This document shows positions 57,978-64,000 of a DNA stretch of 64,000 bases, one piece after another. This DNA comes from Moniliella sp. 'wahieum' (taxonomy: Eukaryota; Basidiomycota; Moniliellomycetes; Moniliellales; Moniliellaceae). Both the position numbers and the translations under genes were made by a program. Position 1 is the first letter of the stretch. Every line of letters begins with the position of its first letter. The DNA is taken from contig RSEE01000032.1 of the NCBI GenBank assembly GCA_003971905.1, forward strand, positions 62,001 to 126,000, written 5' to 3'. A model generated the notes under the pieces. That model was not told the DNA's origin. It made no database searches and saw only the letters and a program-made list of their open reading frames with translations.

Positions 57978-59041
57978 GGCTCAGCGCATGGGAGAAGGGG
58001 TGTGGCAAGGGGTGAGGATGACCGCATCGGGCGGGGCGGAAAGGGGGTGACCTGGTGACGCGGGACGCGGGATGCGGGACGCGATTGGACCAATGGGGGC
58101 TGCGGATGGGCCGCGGGGCGCGAATGCTGGCGACTGCTGGGGGGGCGCCGCAAGAGTATCTCACACCGTCGGGCGTGACGACCCGGCAGCTCTGTCAAAT
58201 GTTCAGTGTGCAATGTTGCAATGCCCCGGCCGGCGATATGAACAGTTGCGACATCAACCGCCGCGGCACTCTTGCATGTCGAAGGAGCACCGAATGATGG
58301 GGGAACGCGAGCTGGTGAATCCGGAGCCTCAGGTGCTCGGCGCTCAGGCGCTCAGGCGCTCAGGGAGGTCGGTGCATGAATAACTGAGGACGAGTGGAGC
58401 AACATGATGTGTGCATGTAACGCGTGATCGCGTGTGTAAGTGGAGCATTCTTTATCTCCGTTCCACCTTGGGTGGCCCATGGGTGGGCCGGACGTAAGCG
58501 TCGCGCAAATGGTATAACCACATCGTTCAACCAGAACACCAGTCCTATTCTGCCCCTCCCGTCGGACAACACGACAGCGGGCATCGAGCCTCGCCGCCCA
58601 GACGAGCCAAGCCCCGCGTGCTGCGAATTGTGATTCGGGTGCAGAACACCCCTACGGCCGTTATGGCCGTTCAATGTTCAATATTCTTCTGCTAGAAGTT
58701 CGTTCGGCCAGTTGTGGTCCGTAATCGATTAATCGAGGTAATCGAGAATCCTTAATCACCTCAGGCTCTCACCGGTCACCGAGTAGTCACCGCGCCTAAC
58801 CACGCCACGTCCCCCTCGGGCTCGGCACTCCGTGCCTGGTTCTCAGTGGGCTGCTCGCTCATGAGGGCGCTGAGGCGCTGAGGCTCAATTCGGCCTGGTG
58901 AGTTGGCACCTCCAATGGCGGCCAGCGGGCTAGTACTCGCATAAAACGCGGCCCACCAGCCCAACGACTTCACCTTGTTCCACCCAACTTCTGCTTTCGC
59001 GTTCACCCCTGCACTCCCCCCCCATACCCATACCCATACTC
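57978..59041. other. Gene-free region upstream of the OYE gene
   Basis: No gene supported. Contains GTGCAATGTTGCAATG at 58208-58223 (the recurrent palindrome), a GGCGCTCAG array at 58325-58365, TTCAATGTTCAATATTC near 58670, CACCGGTCACCG at 58769-58780 and GCGCTGAGGCGCTGAGG at 58867-58883. Confidence 0.4.
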
Positions 59042-60235
59042 ATGCCAGGCCTGTTTGACTCTGTCCGCGTTGGCGCCGCTACGGCGATCAACCGCATTGC
59101 CATGGCGCCCATGACCCGCGCCCGTGCCACGCGCGAGGGTGTGCCGACGCCAGTCATGGCCGAGTACTATGGCCAGCGTGGCGATACTGGCATTATCATC
59201 ACTGAGGCCACTGGGATTTCGCGCGAGTCTGCCGGCTGGCCCAACGCGCCGGGTATTTGGACAGCTGAGCAAATCGAGGTGCGTCCTCCTCCTTCCTGTG
59301 TGCCTCGAGGCTGTGGTACATACCTTGGTTGATTTGCTGACCCGAACAATGTGCGTTCTGTTTCGACAGGGCTGGAAACCCGTTACCAAGGCAGTTCATG
59401 CCAAGGGCGGGTTGATCTACATTCAGCTGTGGCATATGGGCCGAACGGCCGCACCGGACGTGACGGGTGTGCCGATTATCAGCGCGAGCGACATCCCATT
59501 GGAAGGACAGGTGCACGGGTACAGCGGCAAGATGGATGCGGCCAAGCCCAAGGCTGCCACGCTGGAGGACATTGCACGGATTCAGAACGACTTTGCGCAA
59601 GCGGCCAAGAACGCGGTGGAAGCTGGGTTTGATGGTGTGCAGTTGCACGCTGCCAACGGCTACTTGGTCGAGCAGTTCCTCAAGGCGAGCGCCAACAAGC
59701 GTACGGACCAGTACGGTGGTTCGCCAGAGAACCGCGCGCGGTTCTTGTTGGAAACGGTGGAGAAGCTGGTGGCTGCGATCGGGGCGGACAAGGTTTCCAT
59801 TCGTCTTTCTCCCAACTCGGTCATCCAAGGCTGCCTGCCCGACGAGGACAACGCGGCTCTGTACTTGCCGGTGGTTAAGCGGCTGTCGGAGCTGAACCTG
59901 GCGTTTTTGGAGGTGCGGGAACCGCGGCCGAAGGATGACCCGACCCCGATGCCTCGGTTCGATACTTCCGAGTCCCCTCGTTTGAGCAGCAAGATCCGCG
60001 AAGCGTACAAGGTGTGTTTATTATCAACCAAGAGTTCACCGCCGACGAGGCCAAGGAAGTTATCTCGTCGGGTAAGGCAGACCTTGTTGCTTTTGGCCGG
60101 CCGTTCATTAGCACCCCGGACCTCGTAACCCGTCTTCGTGACAACATTCCCTTCTCCGCCGAGAGCGACATTTCCACTTGGTATGCCCCCGTTGGCGGCA
60201 AGGGGTACACCGACTACCCCACCGCTAACCTTTAA
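59042..60235 (+). CDS. NADH:flavin oxidoreductase, Old Yellow Enzyme family
   Basis: FMN-dependent ene-reductase of the OYE / 12-oxophytodienoate reductase family; reduces alpha,beta-unsaturated carbonyls with NAD(P)H. MPGLFDSVRVGAATAINRIA, MAPMTRARATREGVPTPVMA and EYYGQRGDTGIIITEAT form the start of the TIM barrel. A 91-nt GT-AG intron (59279-59369) follows AEQIE. Next are GWKPVTKAVHAKGGLIYIQL and WHMGRTAAPD. The substrate-binding pair is in GVQLHAANGYLVEQFLKASA (about His172, Asn175), followed by NKRTDQYGGSPENRARFLLE. RLSPNSVIQGC, then FIINQEFTADEAKEVISSGK and LVAFGRPFISTPDL complete the FMN phosphate site. About 367 codons, ending at TAA 60233-60235. One break at about 60012. No signal or targeting sequence is visible. 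Confidence 0.94.
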
Positions 60236-61158
60236 CCCTGGGAATCACGAGAACATGCAACGCTTTTTTGTTGAGCCACCACGGGTGGATCCTGGATTTT
60301 GGCCAACGTCCCTTCAGTCCTTTCTTAGGCCTAGAGTTCTCCATTGTTTTCTCATTTCCGTTTTCCTTGTTCCGCAGCCTAGCCCTTTATGGCGAGCTGG
60401 TTGATGTGGTTTCTTTGTAGGTGTTGTCAGTTGGTTAGAGCGCGTCCAATACCACCACCTGGCACTGGTGCGTTTGCATCACTCTCGACGACCATTTTGA
60501 CTCCAGGTCTCATCATTTTCACCTTTTCGAGACCCAAGATTTACAAATGAGGTAGGGATACCATGTGAGGCGTTGTTAGGAGAGGCGAAGCGCGCAGGGC
60601 TGAGGAGATCTGCTGGGAACAGTAATAGCATCACGGAAAACAAGCAACTGATTGAGCTACGCCGGGGATCAATGAGCTATTGGCACGCCTGGAAAGAACC
60701 AGCAGCGTCCAGTGACGTGTAACCCTGTACGTTGGCACGTCCAACTAGAACAAGGGCAGACATGTGGGGTCCGGAGTCCCGAGGCCTGAGGCCTGAAACC
60801 TGAAAGTGGATCTGACGCATGAGATGGCCATGAAGCTTCAAGCTTCAAACTTCAAGCTTCAAGGTGGATATCCGCCTTCGGACTAGCCAACCCACAACAC
60901 TTCGGAAACGCCCCGTGGAACTCCGAAACATAATCGGACTGAAGAGGGGCCAAAGGGGCCTTGGCACCAAAAGCCGCAAGCCGCCACATGGCGCCTATTG
61001 AAGAGGCCGATAAAAGGTCGATAAGGTGAACCCTATTTTGGTCGTAACCGGTAACCCCACTCTGTTCTGCCCCTTGCAACAAAACATATTTAACCTCGGT
61101 CCAATTCCATCGACCATCGACCATCTCGACCATCCGGCTGCGGTATCCCACGTCCACC
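60236..61158. other. Intergenic region downstream of the OYE gene
   Basis: No gene. Contains a D-arm-like TCAGTTGGTTAGAGCGC at 60427-60443 without a tRNA around it, GAGGCCTGAGGCCTG at 60781-60795, an AAGCTTCA array at 60831-60863 and CGTAACCGGTAACCCC at 61043-61058. Confidence 0.4.
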
Positions 61159-61882
61159 ATGTCCCACGACTCTGCTCCCTCCCCCTCATCCCCAGACGCG
61201 AACAAGGAGGGCAAGGTTGAAGGCGTGTACAGCTACATGGCCGGGGGCATGTTTGGCCCCGAACCGAACACCACGGATGGGGTAACGATCTTCTACCTCA
61301 CCGTCGGCCAGAGGCCATCTCGCCTGAAGCAGATGCGTTTCTGCGCGGACCCAAAGGCTTGGCCACCACCTACTTTTTTCCAGAAACCGACCAACCGTTA
61401 GAGCTGGATCAAGCTAGCACCTTCAGGTTTGTCCCGTGGGAGGTACGCTGCACCTAATTCTTTCCTTGTCCTCTTCTTTCAGTTGGTTGTTGGTGTGGTG
61501 TGCCTACCACTGTGAGTAGTATCCAATATGGTTCGCTGACCCGGGCAGACCAGCATGACGAAGATGGAACATTGGAGGATGCCGTACGCATTGCCAAGGA
61601 ACGTCTCGATGCGGAGGTAGAGCAGGATCGCTTTGAGCGCACGCCGTGCTTTTTCTTCGATGCGCTCTCTCCGGTGGACAAGTGTCTGATGGGCATCGAG
61701 TTAGCTGTGGACTGGTACTATCTGTACCCCCCTGGATACGGCGGGGTGACTTTTTGACGCGCGGCCGTATCCCCGTTGATCAGATGCCCGCCGTGTTGCT
61801 CGACTTGATGGTCAGGCGTCGCTGTCTTAGCGAGTGCTTCGAAAATGTGGGAACCGTCATTGAGGTGGATATTACCGAGTAA
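61159..61882 (+). CDS. Uncharacterised small protein
   Basis: Unrecognised. The ATG at 61159 gives MSHDSAPSPSSPDANKEGKV, then EGVYSYMAGGMFGPEPNTTD and GVTIFYLTVGQ. After a frame break the text reads EAISPEADAFLRGPKGLATT, YFFPETDQPLEL and TFRFVPWE. A short candidate intron (61443-61482, 40 nt, GT...AG with a CCTAATT site) follows. Exon 2 reads TTVSSIQYGSLTRADQHDED, EDAVRIAKERLDAEVEQDRF and CFFFDALSPVDKCLMGIELA. The end is VLLDLMVRRRCLSECFENVG then TVIEVDITE, stopping at 61880-61882. About 225 codons with two or three breaks. The start lies in a CATCGACCATC-rich context. Looks like a soluble globular protein; no motif gives a function. Confidence 0.55.
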
Positions 61883-62161
61883 TGGCAGACGCGCCCCTGT
61901 GGATCATTCGTCCGAAGGTTTCCCCTGGCCATTCCTACTACCCACGGCTCACATGATGCATGGCTCCAAGTTCAAAGGTCCCTTGGCCGGCCCTCTACTG
62001 TTCTACAGCAGGCCTACTACGCAATTTAAGTTTTCCTGTTTCGTTGACAACACAGTCGGGCGCGAGTCGCGATGGTGCGCCCGACCGAGCAATGCAATGC
62101 ATAGTATATGGGGAATAAACACAAGTCACTTAATGGGCAAAGCAGGTCCAGGCACATTTGC
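61883..62161. other. Spacer between converging genes
   Basis: About 280 bases holding the two 3' ends; nothing else seen. Confidence 0.4.
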
Positions 62162-63287
62162 TTAGAAGTCGTTGCCGTACGAGTTGTTGTTGTTGTTCCC
62201 GTACGAATTGTTGTTGTTCCCGTACGAGTTGCTGTTGTTCCCGTACGAGTCAGAGTTGGAGTTGCCGTACGAGCTGTTGTTGTTGCCGTATGAGTCGGAG
62301 TTGGAGTTGCCGTACGAGTTGTTGTTCCCGTACGAGTCCGAGTTGGAGTTGCCGTACGAGTTGTTGTTGTTCCCGTACGAATCGGAGTTCTTGCTCCCGT
62401 ACGAATCGGAGTTGTTGTTCCCGTACGAGTTGCTGTTGTTGTTGTTGCCGTACGAATCGGAGTTGGAGTTTCCGTACGAGCTCGAGTTGTTGTTGTTGCC
62501 GTACGAGTCGTTGCCGTAGGACGAGTTGTTGTTGCCACCGTACGAGTTGTCATCGTCCTTCTTGTGGTGGTGTTTGCGGCCCGAGTCATCGTTGCCAGAG
62601 GAGCCGTAGCTGTTGTGTTTTTGCCACCGAACGAGTCCGAGTTGGAGCCGTAGGAGTTGTTGTTGTTGTTGTTGCTGCTGCCGTACGAGTCAGAGTTGTT
62701 GTTGCCGTTGCCGTACGAGTCAGAGTTATTGTTGCCGTAGGAGTTGTTGTTGCTGTTGCCGTACGAGTCAGAATTGTTGTTGCCGTACGAGTTGTCGTTG
62801 TTGCCAAACGACGAGCTGTTGTTGTTACTGTTCCCGTAGGAGTTGTCGTTGCCGAAGGACGAGGAGTTGTTGTTGCCGTACGAGTTGTCATCGTCCTTCT
62901 TGTGGTGCTTGCGACCAGAGTTGTCGTTGGAGGAGCCGTACGAGTTGTTGTTGTTACTGCCGTACGAGTCAGAGTTGTTGTTGCCGTACGAGTCAGAGTT
63001 GTTGTTGGTGCCGTACGAGTCAGAGTTGTTGTTGTTGTGCTGCCGTACGAGTCAGAGTTGTTGTTCCCGTAGGAGCTGGAGTTGTTGTTGCTGCTGCTGT
63101 TCCCGTAAGAGCCGTTGTTGCTGTTGCCACCAAAGGTGCTAGGGTCAACACCCAGCTTTTGGGCGGCCATGTTTTCAGCCTGGTTGAGAGCGAAGTCCTT
63201 AGCCTATTTGGGCCGGGGGTTAGGATTGGACACGAGCGCGCGGAGGAGAGGGGGGAGCAAGAAACGCACTTGGTCAAAGAGGCCCAT
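62162..63287 (-). CDS. Ser-Tyr-Gly/Asn tandem-repeat protein, DDR48-like
   Basis: Exon 1 encodes only MGLFDQ. A 66-nt GT-AG intron (63204-63269) joins it to AKDFALNQAENMAAQKLGVD, a short amphipathic N-terminal region ending in PSTFGG. The remaining ~300 codons are tandem variants of SYGNNNSDSYGNNNS, in which almost every residue is Ser, Tyr, Gly, Asn or Asp. Two copies of a charged spacer, GRKHH(H)KKDDDNSYG (near 62560 and 62905), interrupt the array. The last residues are SYGNDF. The pattern recalls the yeast stress protein Ddr48 and other Asn/Gly-rich fungal stress proteins; this is by composition, not proven homology. Near-identical 12- to 18-bp DNA repeats make the array prone to frame errors, and several are present. 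A TATATAT element lies ~90 bp upstream. No signal peptide. Confidence 0.75.
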
Positions 63288-64000
63288 GATGAAGAAGCGG
63301 GTACTGGTCAGGCGGACAGGCGGTGAGGTGGGGGAGATGAGGTGAGTGAGGTGGAGGCAACTGTGTGGGAGGGGGCTATATATGCATCTCGTCCCGCCGG
63401 AGAAGAAGGCGGGTGAGAAAGAAGAACGGCGCACGCGCAGACATGGTCCGTGCCACAGGTGCTGTGCGCAGGGCGCTGCGCACTGCTGGGCACTCGGCAG
63501 CTTCGGCACCACCTGTCACACATGTCACAGGTCACAGGTCACAGGTCACATGTCACATGACACGCGTCACACACGTCCCGCGCCACCACCACCCAGTGTG
63601 CATTGCCACGCGTCTGCACCATGTACGTCATCGTCGGCATCGATCACTAATCAGAATCACCCGATCACCCGTCTCTACCACCATCCATCACGCAGGTGTG
63701 CTGCCAGGGGAGGCGGCGTGGTGGGCGCTGGGCCGCTGGGCTGGACTGGCCAGGAAAATCGGCAATCGATCATCATGCACCATACATCATGCATCAATCT
63801 AGGCTGTGTGTGGCTGTGAGGCAGTGCGGGGCGGCAGGATGCAGGAACGGCCAGGCGCTCGGCGCAATAGGGAGGCTGTGCTACGCGGCATGAGAGTTGA
63901 AAGACTGACCCCCTGGGCATAGTGCAGCTGGGGCGGAAAAGAGCCACGCTGCCGCACTTCGGCCCGAGTCTGACGGCCTGACATGTGACCGGTGACGCGT
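63288..64000. other. Promoter and gene-free right end
   Basis: Beyond the TATA element no gene is seen. A GTCACA(G/T) array occupies 63514-63573, CATACATCATGCATC lies near 63782, and GTGACCGGTGACGCG closes the window at 63985-63999. Confidence 0.45.
63377..63383 (-). promoter_or_regulatory. TATA box of the repeat-protein gene
   Basis: TATATAT on a GC-rich background, about 90 bp upstream of the start codon at 63287. Strong TATA boxes are typical of stress-induced fungal genes; use here is inferred. Confidence 0.5.

Noticed and set aside
60427-60443. tRNA-like sequence TCAGTTGGTTAGAGCGC
   Set aside because: It matches a D-arm perfectly, but no T-arm (GTTCGAATC) and no pairing acceptor stem lie within 150 bases on either side. 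It is at most a chance match or a tRNA fragment.
62158-63326. Long plus-strand frames with PYELLL or SCCCRTS repeats
   Set aside because: Antisense or shifted readings of the SYGNNN repeat. The minus strand has an N-terminal non-repetitive domain, an intron and a TATA box.
1-64000. Transposons, retroelements or virus-derived insertions
   Set aside because: No transposase, reverse transcriptase, integrase or capsid-like reading frame and no long terminal repeats were found on either strand; only short dispersed repeats are present.

Overview
The window is nuclear DNA of a filamentous or dimorphic fungus, most likely a basidiomycete. The evidence is a PacC/Rim101 regulator, a Zn2Cys6 factor with a fungal-specific regulatory domain, a fungal Kap123, short GT-AG introns (about 40 to 170 nt) with CTAAC-like branch points, and pyrimidine-rich DNA just before start codons. 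Genes are intron-poor and introns cluster at 5' ends, which resembles Ustilaginomycotina more than the intron-rich Agaricomycotina. I cannot name a species. No tRNA, rRNA, CRISPR array, transposon or virus-derived element could be supported.

Layout. 0-10.6 kb: an F-box protein (minus, runs off the left edge), V-ATPase subunit B (VMA2), the pH regulator PacC/RIM101, RNA polymerase subunit RPB6, and tRNA pseudouridine synthase DEG1/PUS3. 10.6-19.5 kb: a gene-poor, repeat-bearing island with two convincing but unrecognised genes (11664-13168 plus, 15117-16506 minus) and weaker candidates. 19.5-27.2 kb: a Ser/Pro-rich unknown, an amidase-signature enzyme and the ribosome-biogenesis zinc finger BUD20. 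27.2-37.2 kb: a housekeeping block with importin KAP123, the N-terminal methyltransferase NTM1/TAE1, proteasome ATPase RPT2 and 6-phosphogluconate dehydrogenase GND1. 37.2-50 kb: a long acidic disordered protein with two SUMO-interaction-like motifs, divergent from the spliceosomal SF3B5, then a large Zn2Cys6 transcription factor. 50-64 kb: G-protein beta subunit, PHD-finger protein, a weak minus-strand candidate, an Old Yellow Enzyme homologue, an unknown gene, and a DDR48-like Ser-Tyr-Gly/Asn repeat protein.

The genes are mainly single-copy housekeeping functions (proton pumping, transcription, splicing, tRNA modification, nuclear import, protein turnover, NADPH supply) mixed with regulators (PacC, Gbeta, Zn2Cys6, PHD). 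I see no biosynthetic cluster, operon-like unit or defence system.

Quality warning. Almost every conserved gene is interrupted by single-base frameshifts, mostly apparent deletions and often in short homopolymers. The same defect in VMA2, RPB6, RPT2, KAP123 and GND1 points to consensus errors rather than pseudogenes. CDS spans below run from start to stop codon and ignore these breaks.

The most interesting non-coding signal is a short palindrome, TGCAAYGTTGCA. It lies about 100 bp upstream of two unrelated housekeeping start codons (RPB6 and SF3B5), with further copies or half copies near other genes.
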